From Brenneria roseae subsp. roseae (lineage in GTDB: Bacteria; Pseudomonadota; Gammaproteobacteria; Enterobacterales; Enterobacteriaceae): a stretch of DNA of 64,000 nucleotides. The position numbers and the translations under genes are program-made. Location: NCBI RefSeq assembly GCF_003115845.1, contig NZ_KZ819038.1, positions 31,349-95,348 of the forward strand, in the 5' to 3' direction. The notes under the pieces were generated by a model, which was not told where the DNA came from, did not search any database, and worked only from the letters and a program-made list of their open reading frames with translations. Positions 19,824 to 28,645 of this stretch are shown in pieces. The stretch's first letter is position 1. Each line of letters begins with the position of its first letter.

Positions 19824-20168
19824 GATCCTGTTTGGATTGCCTCTTCTATTTACATACCGCTTTTTAAGGTATTGCACTCTCTTCAATGACGGCTTAATGT
19901 CCGCGCGGGTAATTCGTACGGAACCGTCTGGCAGTTTTTAAATTTGATGCTATTCCCCTGTGGCAAGTCAGGCTGATTAAGAATTTATCCTGATTTTTTG
20001 TAGTGGGGAAATAATATGTCATCAATGTCTTATTTATGTTGTCATCCTGTTAATTTTCTAATGCAAAAGGGAAACTGCCATTAATTTCTGGCAGCAGGAG
20101 ATGATGCAACAAACCATCTCAATAATTGAACTCCATCTTGAAAATAACAAAATGCAGGTTCATCTATC
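19824..20168. other. Leader region upstream of flavoprotein 2
   Basis: This region has no gene. Parts resemble the leader of flavoprotein 1 (see 17280-17876), including the bases immediately before the start codon, so promoter and 5' region appear to have been duplicated with the gene. Confidence 0.5.
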
Positions 20169-21578
20169 ATGAAAAGAAAAATCCTATTATTAAGTGCATT
20201 AGCGCTGGCCTTTTCCGTCGCCGCGCAGAGCGAAACCACCGATATTGTTATTATCGGTGCGGGCGGTGCAGGGATGTCAGCGGCAATCGAGGCGCATAAT
20301 CAGGGCGCAAAAGTGATATTACTGGAGAAAATGCCGTTTGCCGGGGGGAATACCGCACGAGCCGAGGGCGGATTAAATGCCGCAGGCACCGAGTATCAGA
20401 ACGCGAAAGGCATCAAGGACAGCCCGGAGCTTTTTTATCAGGACACCATGAAGGGCGGTCAGCAAAAGAACAACCCGGAACTGGTGAAAGTTCTGTCTGA
20501 GCATGCCAAAGACTCGATCCTTTTCCTGAAAGAGAATGGGGCGGAGCTGTCTGATGTGACCCGGGCGGGCGGTGCAAGTGTTGACCGCATCCATCGCCCG
20601 ATGGGCGGACAGCCGGCCGGTAGTTTTATTGCTACCGCGCTGCTCAAAAAGGTGAAAGCGTTAAACATCGATCTTCGGACCCACACTTCAGCCACTGAAA
20701 TCCTGAAAAATGACCAGGGTGAAGTATCAGGGGTCAAGGCGAAAGATAAAGACGGCAAAGAATTCACCATCGACGCCAGGAAAGTAATGATTACGACGGG
20801 GGGATTCGGCGCCAACTTCGACATGATTAAAGAATACGATCCTAAACTGGTCGATTTTAAAACCACTAATGCACCGGGGACGCTCGGTGAAGGGATCAAA
20901 ATGGCGCAGAGTCTGAATGCCAAACTGGTTGATATGGAGTATATCCAGATCCATCCCACAACCGTACCCGGTAAAGGGATTTTGATTTCGGAAGGAGTAC
21001 GCGGCGACGGAGCCATTCTGGTTAATGAACAGGGTAAACGCTTTACCAATGAGCTGTTAACCCGCGATGTGGTTTCCCAAAATGTTCTGAAACAGCCGGG
21101 TAAACATGCCTATGTGATCTTCAATGATGAGCTGTTAAAACAGAATCATACGATCGATACCTATTTTAAACAGAAGCTCGTTGCTGAAGGCGCTACGCCT
21201 GAGGAGCTGGCCAAGGCAATCAACGTTGATAGCAAACAGCTGGCGCAGACTATCAAAACGTACAGTGGTTATTTCAACGATAAAAAAGATGCTGAATTTG
21301 GTCGTGACAGCATGAAGATTGCGCTGGACAGCGGTAAATACTATGCCATTGAAGTCACTCCGGGTATCCACCACACCATGGGCGGGATAGCGATTAACAC
21401 GAAAGCACAGGTGCTGGATGTGAACGGTAACGTAATCCCTAACCTGTTCGCTGCGGGTGAAGCGGCCGGCGGGGTACATGGCGCTAACCGTCTGGGAGGG
21501 AATTCACTGGCGGATATTGTCACTTACGGCCGTATTGGCGCGGATGAAGCGGTAAAAGAAATTAAAGCGGGAAAATGA
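20169..21578 (+). CDS. Periplasmic FAD-dependent fumarate-reductase-like flavoprotein 2
   Basis: A 469-residue paralogue of the protein at 17877, with the same length, a signal peptide (MKRKILLLSALALAFSVAAQS) and all catalytic motifs (GAGGAG, HPTTVPGKG, EGVRGDG, GIHHTMGG, HGANRLGGNS). The two proteins are very similar throughout, diverging mainly in the regions around residues 75-125 and 320-360. Near the 3' end the DNA is almost identical (for example 21402-21449 against 19110-19157), closer than elsewhere. A different but related substrate or different regulation is plausible. Confidence 0.87.
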   Translation: MKRKILLLSALALAFSVAAQSETTDIVIIGAGGAGMSAAIEAHNQGAKVILLEKMPFAGGNTARAEGGLNAAGTEYQNAKGIKDSPELFYQDTMKGGQQKNNPELVKVLSEHAKDSILFLKENGAELSDVTRAGGASVDRIHRPMGGQPAGSFIATALLKKVKALNIDLRTHTSATEILKNDQGEVSGVKAKDKDGKEFTIDARKVMITTGGFGANFDMIKEYDPKLVDFKTTNAPGTLGEGIKMAQSLNAKLVDMEYIQIHPTTVPGKGILISEGVRGDGAILVNEQGKRFTNELLTRDVVSQNVLKQPGKHAYVIFNDELLKQNHTIDTYFKQKLVAEGATPEELAKAINVDSKQLAQTIKTYSGYFNDKKDAEFGRDSMKIALDSGKYYAIEVTPGIHHTMGGIAINTKAQVLDVNGNVIPNLFAAGEAAGGVHGANRLGGNSLADIVTYGRIGADEAVKEIKAGK

Positions 21579-21607
21579 CGGCCTGTTCCCGCACTGACAT
21601 GGGGTAG

Positions 21608-21787
21608 GCGGCGTTGGCTTACGTGATTTTTTTACAGGAAACAATAACGGCCGGCATGCTGATCGGTATGGCGGCCATTTTTCTTGGGCTTATCACCATC
21701 GACGGTCGGCTGCTATCGCGTTTTCACCACCGTGACGCGATAGCAAGTGAATCAAAACCTCAGGCCAATGGTGATTACCCAATCTGA
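21608..21787 (+). pseudogene. C-terminal remnant of an EamA/DMT-type transporter
   Basis: Between a TAG at 21605 and a TGA at 21785 an open frame reads like the last helix pair of a DMT exporter (LAYVIFLQETITAGMLIGMA, then AIFLGLITIDGRLL), followed by a hydrophilic tail. No start codon or upstream helices are present, so the rest of the gene has been lost. Recognition is by pattern only. Confidence 0.45.
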
Positions 21788-21860
21788 TCCGCGCACCGGT
21801 TTACCGATATATCGTCCGGGTGAATTCAGCGTGATTTCGTGCGCGGGGAGAGCGTTATTT

Positions 21861-22772
21861 TCATGCCTCGCCCGCGCCCGACAATTTACGCGTCAGAAAA
21901 TCATTGACGGCGGCCATGCAGGCGGCGCGTTCCTCCACATGCGGCATGTGACTGGACTGTTCAAAAATGATCCATTCAACGTCACGGATATGTTCTGCAA
22001 ACGGCGCTATCACTTCCGGCGCCGCTTCATCGTAGCGCCCGGAAATCAACAACGTGGGAACGGCAATGGCGGACAGCCGGTCAATAATGCTCCAGTCCTT
22101 CATACTGCCGATAACATGAAATTCTGTCGGACCATTCATCGCATGATAAACGGTGGGATCGGCGTCCATGGCGTCAAAGGTGCGTTTGACTTCCTCCGGC
22201 CAGGGATCGAGGCGACAAACGTGACGCTGATAAAATACCTGTGAGGCCGCGCGATAGACGTCATTGTCCAATGTCCCGGCGGTTTCATGTTCCAGCAGAC
22301 AATCCTGTACTTCTTGTGGCAATTCGCTGCGCAGTCTGGCGGCGGCTGACAGCCACAGCGCCATGGACGCGGGAGAATTGGCGATAATCAGCGCCCTGAG
22401 CCCGGCAGGTTGCGTCACGGCATGTTCCGCACCCAGCATTCCCCCCCAGGACTGGCCGAGCAGCGCATAATTATCGGCGATGCCCAGATGGCGTAACAGG
22501 TTGTCCAGCTCGGCGAGAAACAGGGCCGGTCGCCAGAAATCAGCGGGTTTGTCGGGCAGGTGGGTCGAACGGCCGTTACCCAACTGGTCGTAATGGATCA
22601 CCGCCCGGCCGCTTTGCGCGATATCCCGGAAGGCATCGACATAATCATGTGTGCATCCGGGGCCGCCGTGCGCCACCACCAGCGGCGTCAGCCCATGGTG
22701 TAAATCGCCGCAGATGCGATACCAGGTTTGGTACTCAAGATAAGGCGCGTAGCCTTCTGTAATGGTGTACAT
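21861..22772 (-). CDS. Proline iminopeptidase/L-amino acid amidase-like alpha/beta hydrolase (PipA-like)
   Basis: A 303-residue S33-family hydrolase. Visible are the oxyanion loop HGGPG (residues 35-39), the nucleophile elbow GQSWGG with Ser108, the acid in SGRYDE and the catalytic His in SSHMPH, with a helical cap between them. Such enzymes remove N-terminal Pro or other residues, or hydrolyse amino-acid amides. The start at 22772 is chosen over an open frame running to 22970 because AGGG stands eight bases upstream and the family N-terminus fits. It lies directly downstream of the luxR gene on the same strand, 91 bp apart, as in known pip/LuxR-solo loci. A hairpin covers its ribosome-binding site. 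Confidence 0.88.
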   Translation of the reverse strand: MYTITEGYAPYLEYQTWYRICGDLHHGLTPLVVAHGGPGCTHDYVDAFRDIAQSGRAVIHYDQLGNGRSTHLPDKPADFWRPALFLAELDNLLRHLGIADNYALLGQSWGGMLGAEHAVTQPAGLRALIIANSPASMALWLSAAARLRSELPQEVQDCLLEHETAGTLDNDVYRAASQVFYQRHVCRLDPWPEEVKRTFDAMDADPTVYHAMNGPTEFHVIGSMKDWSIIDRLSAIAVPTLLISGRYDEAAPEVIAPFAEHIRDVEWIIFEQSSHMPHVEERAACMAAVNDFLTRKLSGAGEA

Positions 22773-22775
22773 ACG

Positions 22776-22811
22776 GTTTACCCTGTCGCTATTGGTGCTT
22801 TCAGGGTAAAC
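22776..22811 (-). promoter_or_regulatory. Inverted repeat covering the ribosome-binding site of the pipA-like gene
   Basis: In the 5' leader, perfect 10-base arms GTTTACCCTG and CAGGGTAAAC flank a 16-base loop and end three bases before the ATG. The 3' arm contains the Shine-Dalgarno AGGG, so folding would hide it. It could also be a DNA operator, but the spacing is unusual for a lux box. Confidence 0.6.
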
Positions 22812-22830
22812 GTGCGAATGACCGGACACA

Positions 22831-22850
22831 GCTAGTAAAAAAGATAGGTT
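22831..22850 (-). promoter_or_regulatory. Conserved 20-bp element upstream of the pipA-like gene
   Basis: Read toward the gene it is AACCTATCTTTTTTACTAGC, 59-78 bp before the start codon. It matches the element at 23718-23737 at 17 of 20 positions and has the same orientation relative to its hydrolase gene. It is a candidate binding site for the LuxR solo. Confidence 0.55.
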
Positions 22851-22863
22851 TCTCTTCCCATTG

Positions 22864-23619
22864 TCAGCTATCCAGCAATCGGTAGTGCAGGGCACGCACC
22901 ACGGCCTGAACGCGGTTGCTGGCCCCCAGTTTACGGGCCGCCGAATTAAGGTGCAGCGTGACGGTGGCAATGGAGCGGTGCAGCTTACGGGCGATCTCTT
23001 TAGCCGTCAGCCCTTCCGCCGCCCAGGCCAGACATTCCCGTTCACGTTTGCTCAAATGCACATGCTGGCAGGTTAGCACGCTGTCATCAAACAACGGGTA
23101 GATCTGTTCCTGAAAGGTGTGCGCCAGCAGGCCGAGTTCGGCTAATACCTGACTGATATCCTGTTCGTGTTCTGCGCCGGTGTGTATCCCCGTTACCGTA
23201 ACGAATCCGCCATGCGGCAGATGCAGCGGCACTGTCGCGCCGCAGGGCATGTTGTTGTCGCGCATGTAATGCGTGACGGGATGGTGCCTATCGCTGATCA
23301 CATTGCGTAATGACGTGTCATCTGGCCGCTGATAGGACCAGACAAACGGCGCACAGCTTTCCAGCGCGTAAATCTGCACCGGATCAACCTGATAATAGCC
23401 GCTCTCGCACCATAATTGGCGCATATCTTCCGGCACATTACGCATTCGCAGCACCGACGGGGTAATCAAATCCCCCTCGACGGAGCGCGGTACAGGGGTG
23501 TAATCATAAATCAGCGCATCGAAACCGAGCTGTGACGTTTGGGCAAACAAGTGTTCGAATGCCGCGTCCAGCGTGGCTTTCTGTGGCCGAGTGTCATTTT
23601 CTTTCACTACGAGTTTCAT
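22864..23619 (-). CDS. LuxR-family solo of the plant-signal (OryR/PsoR/PipR) type
   Basis: A 251-residue regulator with an N-terminal autoinducer-binding domain and a C-terminal LuxR HTH ([28 protein letters not shown]...). Aligned to TraR, the AHL-contacting Trp57 and Tyr61 are replaced by Met66 and Trp70 (PEDMRQLW), while Asp79, Pro80, Trp94 and Gly127 are kept at the expected spacing. This Met/Trp pattern defines plant-responsive LuxR solos. No luxI synthase is in the window. The start at 23619 follows AGAGGCG; the frame is open upstream to 23727 but that is less likely. Flanked by two hydrolases and a peptide importer, it probably activates them. Confidence 0.9.
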   Translation of the reverse strand: MKLVVKENDTRPQKATLDAAFEHLFAQTSQLGFDALIYDYTPVPRSVEGDLITPSVLRMRNVPEDMRQLWCESGYYQVDPVQIYALESCAPFVWSYQRPDDTSLRNVISDRHHPVTHYMRDNNMPCGATVPLHLPHGGFVTVTGIHTGAEHEQDISQVLAELGLLAHTFQEQIYPLFDDSVLTCQHVHLSKRERECLAWAAEGLTAKEIARKLHRSIATVTLHLNSAARKLGASNRVQAVVRALHYRLLDS

Positions 23620-23717
23620 TTTCGCCTCTACAAGCTCGCGGCCCTTCCATTCGGGCATGGATCCTGCAAATCCTGAGAGTAAGCATGCAAATAAAATGCC
23701 ATTAGCTGACGGACACA

Positions 23718-23737
23718 AACCTAGCATTTTTACTAAC
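23718..23737 (+). promoter_or_regulatory. Conserved 20-bp element upstream of the second hydrolase gene
   Basis: It reads AACCTAGCATTTTTACTAAC, 130-149 bp before the start at 23867 and about 100 bp upstream of the divergent luxR gene. It matches the element at 22831-22850 at 17 of 20 positions in the same gene-relative orientation. Confidence 0.55.
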
Positions 23738-23866
23738 TACCCCTTTGTGGCGGCGGCGGTTAGCGTAGGAAGCAAGGAATGGCATTACCCATTACCGCTA
23801 TGCCCCTTTCGGATCGTTGGAAAACGGCATTCTGAAATCTATCGGGCATGATGAGCTGGAGGAAAT

Positions 23867-24766
23867 ATGTGGAGCGAAATCAATGCCGACAGGCAACACG
23901 TCATTGAAGTTGATGGCTATAACGTCGTGGCGTATGAGTTTGGCGCCGGCGATGACGTGGTGCTGTGTCTGAACGGTGGGCCGGGATTACCCTGTGATTA
24001 TCTGCGGGAAGCTCACTCCTGTCTGGCGGCGCACGGCTATCGGGTGATTGCGTTTGATCAACTGGGAACCGGGAAATCCGATCGTCCGACCGACGAACGG
24101 CTGTGGACGATTGAGCGCTATGTGCGTGAAGTGGAAACCATAAGGAAAACGCTGAATCTGGGCAAAGTGCATCTGCTTGGTCATTCCTGGGGCGGTTGGC
24201 TGGCGATTGAAGTGGCTTTGCACCATCAAAGTGCGCTGCGTAGTCTGATTCTGGAAAATACGGTTGCGGATATGCCGCATCTTATTCAGGAACTGAACCG
24301 GTTGCGTGCGGCGCTCGGTCCGGAAACGGTGGCGATGATGCAACGGCACGAAGCGGTGGGGACACTGGATCATCCGGCCTATCAGGCGGCGATCACGTTG
24401 CTGAACTACCGTCATGTTTGCCGGCTGGATGACTGGCCCGCACCGGTGACGCGTTCGCTGTCCGACTGCAACGCCGGACCTTATGTCACCATGCAGGGGC
24501 CGAACGAATTTCTCTATACCGGTAATTTACGCGACTGGGATCGCAGCGCCGATCTGGCCTGTATCAGTATTCCCTGCCTGATTACCACCGGACAGCATGA
24601 TGAACTGACGCCCGCCTGTGCGTTGAAAATGAAACAAGGCTTGCCGCAGGCGGAGTTGCATGTGTTCCCCAATAGCAGCCATATGCCGTTTTACGAAGAA
24701 CCGCAGGCTTATTATCCGGTCCTGCTGGATTTTCTTGCCCGCCAGCGCGATGCCGGCAGGGGGTAA
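23867..24766 (+). CDS. Proline iminopeptidase/amidase-like alpha/beta hydrolase, first gene of importer operon
   Basis: A 299-residue S33 hydrolase, paralogous to that at 21861. Seen are the oxyanion loop NGGPG, nucleophile elbow GHSWGG with Ser107, acid in TTGQHDE and catalytic His in NSSHMPF. No signal peptide is present, so it acts in the cytoplasm on imported substrate. It starts after AGGAAAT and its stop is 2 bp before the permease start, making it the first gene of a six-gene operon with a dipeptide-type ABC importer. This fits import followed by cleavage of a peptide or amide. Divergent from the LuxR solo. Confidence 0.88.
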   Translation: MWSEINADRQHVIEVDGYNVVAYEFGAGDDVVLCLNGGPGLPCDYLREAHSCLAAHGYRVIAFDQLGTGKSDRPTDERLWTIERYVREVETIRKTLNLGKVHLLGHSWGGWLAIEVALHHQSALRSLILENTVADMPHLIQELNRLRAALGPETVAMMQRHEAVGTLDHPAYQAAITLLNYRHVCRLDDWPAPVTRSLSDCNAGPYVTMQGPNEFLYTGNLRDWDRSADLACISIPCLITTGQHDELTPACALKMKQGLPQAELHVFPNSSHMPFYEEPQAYYPVLLDFLARQRDAGRG

Positions 24767-24768
24767 CC

Positions 24769-25707
24769 ATGCATCGTTACCGCTTTTTGATTTGGCGTCC
24801 GCTACAGCTGGTGCCGGTGCTGTTAGGCATCAGCCTGATTACCTTTGTCATGGTACGCGCCATTCCCGGCGATCCGGTACGCATTCTGCTGGGAGTGCGC
24901 AGTACGCCGGAAGCGATTGCGCGTATTCGTGCCCAGTACGGATTGGATGAACCGGTCTGGCTGCAATATCTCTACTTTCTCCGCAATTTGCTGCATGGCG
25001 AGATGGGGAGATCCATCGTTTATCGCGTAGATACCCTGAAGCTGATTCTGTCCCGCATTGAGCCCACGTTGTATCTGGTCGCGGGCAGTGTACTGCTTGC
25101 CTTGCTGTTTACGTTTCCGCTGGCGGCCACGGCAGCCCGCCATCGTGGCCGGTGGGCCGATCAGTTTATTCGTCTGTTTTCGACGGCCGGGCTTGGTTTC
25201 CCCGCCTTTTGGCTGGGCATCATGATGATCCTGCTCTTCAGCGTCACGCTCGGCTGGTTTCCGGTATCGGGCTACGGCAGCGACTGGTCGGATCGGCTAC
25301 ACCATCTGGTGTTGCCCTGTCTGACGGTCGCGTTGGCATTGTCCGCCGTGTTGACCCGCAACCTGCGCGCCAGCCTGTTAATGGAACTGCAAAATGACTA
25401 TGTCACGGCGGCCAAAGCGCGCGGGCAGAGCGAACGGCGCATTTTCTGGCGACACGTCATGCCCAACTCGCTGGTGCCGACGGTGAATCTGCTGGCGGTC
25501 AACATCGGTTGGCTGATTGGGAGTACGGTCGTCATTGAGAGCGTTTTTGCTATTCCGGGCATGGGGCAACTGTTGGTTAAGGCCATCTTCAGCCGTGATT
25601 ATATGGTGGTGCAGGGCGTGGTGATGGTGTTCGCGCTGGCTACGGTGGCGGTGAATTTACTGGCCGACCTGCTGACGGTGGCATTGGATCCAAGGGTGAA
25701 ACTATGA
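24769..25707 (+). CDS. Dipeptide/oligopeptide ABC importer permease (DppB type)
   Basis: A 312-residue permease with six membrane helices and the typical DppB start (RPLQLVPVLLGISLITFVMVRAIPGDP). The EAA loop is visible as YVTAAKARGQSERRIFWRHVMPNSLVP. It forms the membrane channel with the next gene, which it overlaps by 4 bp (ATGA). Its place in the LuxR/peptidase locus suggests a plant-derived peptide or amide rather than general dipeptides. Confidence 0.92.
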   Translation: MHRYRFLIWRPLQLVPVLLGISLITFVMVRAIPGDPVRILLGVRSTPEAIARIRAQYGLDEPVWLQYLYFLRNLLHGEMGRSIVYRVDTLKLILSRIEPTLYLVAGSVLLALLFTFPLAATAARHRGRWADQFIRLFSTAGLGFPAFWLGIMMILLFSVTLGWFPVSGYGSDWSDRLHHLVLPCLTVALALSAVLTRNLRASLLMELQNDYVTAAKARGQSERRIFWRHVMPNSLVPTVNLLAVNIGWLIGSTVVIESVFAIPGMGQLLVKAIFSRDYMVVQGVVMVFALATVAVNLLADLLTVALDPRVKL

Positions 25708-26636
25708 ATGTGATCAAACCCAGGAATCTGATAAAACCCGGCATCGCGAGCCCCGCCGATCGCGTCGTGTCCGAACCATGTGCCCGTGACATGATGCCGA
25801 TAAATCCGGTTCATCGATTTTTCCGCCGCTGGTTACCGCGCCAGCATACGCTGAAAATCGGGTTGTTGATTTTGGCAACCTGGCTGCTGCTGGCGCTCTT
25901 TGCGCCGTGGATAGCGCCTTTCGATCCTATCGCCCAAAACTCGCAGGCCAGCCTGTTGCCGCCCGGAGGCACTCATCTGTTTGGCACGGATAACTTTGGT
26001 CGCGACATTCTGTCCCGGGTGATCTGGGGCGCCAGAATCGACCTGCAAATCTGCGTAATGGGCGTGATTTTTCCCTTCATCATCGGCACGGTGTTGGGGG
26101 CGTTCTCCGGCTACGTCGGCGGGATCGTCGATACGTTGCTTATGCGCGGTATTGATATCGTGCTGGCATTCCCTTTTCTGGTACTGATGCTGGCGATCAT
26201 TGCCATTCTTGGACCCGGATTGAGCAGTTTCTATATTGCCATGGCAATGGTTGGCTGGGTGTCCTATGCCCGTCTGGTGCGTTCACAGGTGCTGTCGCTG
26301 AAACACCGCGATTTTATGCTGGCGGCGCGCAGCCTCGGTTACAACCATTTTCGCATTCTGTTTGTTCACCTGTTGCCCAATGCCCTGACCGGCTCGGTGG
26401 TTTTTGCCATGTCCGACTGTGTTCTGGTGCTGCTCAATGGCGCCGCCGTGAGTTACCTCGGTCTGGGCGTCCAACCGCCGGTTGCCGAATGGGGCGTGAT
26501 GGTGGCGGAAGGTCAGAGTTTTATTACCACTGCCTGGTGGATTACCACTTTCCCGGGGCTGGCGATTGTATTGCTGGCGATGGGATTTAGCCTGCTGGCG
26601 GATGGGCTGGGCGATAAGCTGGGAGAACGTCCATGA
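25704..26636 (+). CDS. Dipeptide/oligopeptide ABC importer permease (DppC type)
   Basis: A 310-residue permease with the DppC signatures: LLALFAPWIAPFDP, HLFGTDNFGRDILSRVIWGARIDL, the EAA loop FMLAARSLGYNHFRILFVHLLPN, and GLGVQPPVAEWG. About 30 hydrophilic N-terminal residues precede the usual start; internal ATGs at 25791/25794 could be the real start, but the ATGA overlap with the preceding gene supports 25704. It also ends with an ATGA overlap into the next gene. Confidence 0.92.
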   Translation: MNVIKPRNLIKPGIASPADRVVSEPCARDMMPINPVHRFFRRWLPRQHTLKIGLLILATWLLLALFAPWIAPFDPIAQNSQASLLPPGGTHLFGTDNFGRDILSRVIWGARIDLQICVMGVIFPFIIGTVLGAFSGYVGGIVDTLLMRGIDIVLAFPFLVLMLAIIAILGPGLSSFYIAMAMVGWVSYARLVRSQVLSLKHRDFMLAARSLGYNHFRILFVHLLPNALTGSVVFAMSDCVLVLLNGAAVSYLGLGVQPPVAEWGVMVAEGQSFITTAWWITTFPGLAIVLLAMGFSLLADGLGDKLGERP

Positions 26637-27610
26637 CGCTATTAACGGTATCGCAACTTACGCTCGAAAACCGTCAGGGCGTTGCGCTGGTTGATCGGGT
26701 TTCCCTCTCGTTGAACGAAGGGGAAATCCTTGGTCTGGTTGGCGAAAGCGGATCGGGCAAAACCATCACCTGCCGGGCGCTGATGCGTTTATTGCCCGGA
26801 GAAGGGCTACGCATCAGCAGCGGCAGCATCCTGCTGCGCGGAAACAATCTGCAGGCCTTGAGTGAACGGCAGATGAGCGGCATTCGCGGGCGGGAAATCG
26901 GGATGATTTTTCAGAATCCCACCAGTCACCTCAACCCGGTAATGACCATCGGCCAACAGATTGCCGAGAGCCGCCGTCTGCATTTTGCCGCCAGCCGACG
27001 GGAAGCGCATCAACAGGCGATCGAATGGTTGCGTCAGGTTGGTATTCCCGATCCGGCGCGGCGGGTGGACAACTACCCGCATGAGTTTTCCGGCGGCATG
27101 CGGCAGCGGGCGATGATTGCCGTCGCGCTGGCCTGCGAACCTGCCATCCTGATTGCCGATGAGCCGACCACTGCGCTCGATGTGACCGTGCAGATGCAGA
27201 TTTTACGTCTGCTCAGTGAGCTGCGCGATCGGCTGGGCATTGCCATCATCCTGATCACCCATGATTTGGGCGTGGTGGCGCAAACCTGCGACCGGATCGC
27301 GGTGATGTATGGCGGCAGGCTGTGTGAGATTGGCGAAAAGCGTCAGGTGCTGGCGAACGCCGTTCATCCCTATACCTGTGGTTTGATTCAGTGTCAGCCA
27401 GTGAGTGAGGGCGGTCGCGGGCGGCTGATCACCATTCCGGGACAGCCGCCGCTAGCCGAGCGTTTTCCTGCCGGTTGCCGTTTTCATCCCCGCTGTCAGT
27501 ACGCGGGGGACGATTGCCGGGCCGTTCAGCCGATGATGCGCATGCTGCCGAATGAGCATGGCGCGGCCTGTCATCATCCGCTGTCTTCTTTGATAGCTCA
27601 GGAGGCGTGA
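26633..27610 (+). CDS. Dipeptide-type ABC importer ATPase (DppD type)
   Basis: A 325-residue ATPase with Walker [10 protein letters not shown]-loop [13 protein letters not shown], signature FSGGMRQRA, Walker [13 protein letters not shown] and switch HD in LITHDLGV. The C-terminal oligopeptide/dipeptide-transporter extension is present with cysteines in [15 protein letters not shown], which in this family can bind an Fe-S cluster. It pairs with the next ATPase. Confidence 0.93.
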   Translation: MTLLTVSQLTLENRQGVALVDRVSLSLNEGEILGLVGESGSGKTITCRALMRLLPGEGLRISSGSILLRGNNLQALSERQMSGIRGREIGMIFQNPTSHLNPVMTIGQQIAESRRLHFAASRREAHQQAIEWLRQVGIPDPARRVDNYPHEFSGGMRQRAMIAVALACEPAILIADEPTTALDVTVQMQILRLLSELRDRLGIAIILITHDLGVVAQTCDRIAVMYGGRLCEIGEKRQVLANAVHPYTCGLIQCQPVSEGGRGRLITIPGQPPLAERFPAGCRFHPRCQYAGDDCRAVQPMMRMLPNEHGAACHHPLSSLIAQEA

Positions 27611-28645
27611 ATGGCGGGTCAATCTTATCCGTTGCTTGATATTGACGATCTCTGCGTCACGTTTCCGGTCTCCGAGGGGCTGGGTTGGCGCAAACGTCAG
27701 TTGCAGGCGGTTAATCATGTCTCGTTGCAGATTCACGCCGGGGAAACGCTGGGACTGGTCGGCGAATCGGGCAGCGGGAAAAGTACGCTGGGGCGGGCCA
27801 TCCTGCATCTGGAGTCTTCCAGCGCGGGACGGGTGCGTTTTGATGGACATCTGATTACCGGCGGACTGAAAAGCGATATTGCCCGCTTGCGTCAGCAAAC
27901 GGCGATGATTTTTCAGGATCCCTTTGCGTCACTGAATCCACGGCAAACCATTGGTGAAAGTATTGCCGAAGTGTTGCGCGTTCACCGAAAAGCGCCGCCA
28001 TCCGCCATCCCTGAACGGGTCGGTGAATTGCTGACGCTGGTCGGTCTGCGTCCCGAACAGGCCAGCCGGCGTCCGCAAGGGCTGAGCGGCGGGCAGTGTC
28101 AGCGTGCGGGGATCGCGCGCGCGCTGGCGCTGGAGCCGCGTTTGATTGTGGCTGATGAATGTGTCGCCGCGCTGGATGTGTCGATTCAGGGGCAGATTAT
28201 CAATTTGCTGATGGAACTGCGGGAAAAGATGGGATTGGCCATCCTGTTTATTGCCCACGATCTGGCGATCGTCCGTCGTCTGTGCGACCGCGTGGCCGTC
28301 ATGTACCTGGGCCGTATCGTTGAAGAAGGTCCGACAGAGGCGGTTTTTACCACCCCTCGTCACCCTTATACCGCCGCGCTGGTGGCGGCGATCCCGGAAA
28401 TCGACCCCGATCGCCCGCTGCCCGCCAATCCTTTGCAGGGTGAGCCGCCCAGCCCGGTGTCGTTGCCCGCCGGCTGTGCGTTTCATCCTCGCTGTGTTTA
28501 TGCCACACCGTCGTGCCGTCAGGGTACGACGCCAGAAATCCGGCATGTTGCCGACCATGCCTTTGCCTGCGTACTGGAGCGCAGCGGAGGTGATTGGGTG
28601 TATCCGTTGACTGAGGGAAAACGAAATGAAGCAAAAGCACTTTAA
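27611..28645 (+). CDS. Dipeptide-type ABC importer ATPase (DppF type)
   Basis: A 344-residue ATPase with Walker A GESGSGKST, Q-loop MIFQDPFASLNPRQT, signature LSGGQCQRAGIARAL, Walker B LIVADECVAALD (Cys in place of the usual Pro after the Glu) and HD in FIAHDLAI. The C-terminal cysteine extension (GCAFHPRCVYATPSC) is present. It follows the partner ATPase with no gap, and its end overlaps the binding-protein gene by 20 bp. Confidence 0.93.
   Translation: MAGQSYPLLDIDDLCVTFPVSEGLGWRKRQLQAVNHVSLQIHAGETLGLVGESGSGKSTLGRAILHLESSSAGRVRFDGHLITGGLKSDIARLRQQTAMIFQDPFASLNPRQTIGESIAEVLRVHRKAPPSAIPERVGELLTLVGLRPEQASRRPQGLSGGQCQRAGIARALALEPRLIVADECVAALDVSIQGQIINLLMELREKMGLAILFIAHDLAIVRRLCDRVAVMYLGRIVEEGPTEAVFTTPRHPYTAALVAAIPEIDPDRPLPANPLQGEPPSPVSLPAGCAFHPRCVYATPSCRQGTTPEIRHVADHAFACVLERSGGDWVYPLTEGKRNEAKAL

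Noticed and set aside
17280..20168. FNR sites (TTGAT-N4-ATCAA) upstream of the flavoprotein genes
   Set aside because: Only half-sites were seen, such as TTGAT near 19947; no full dyad.
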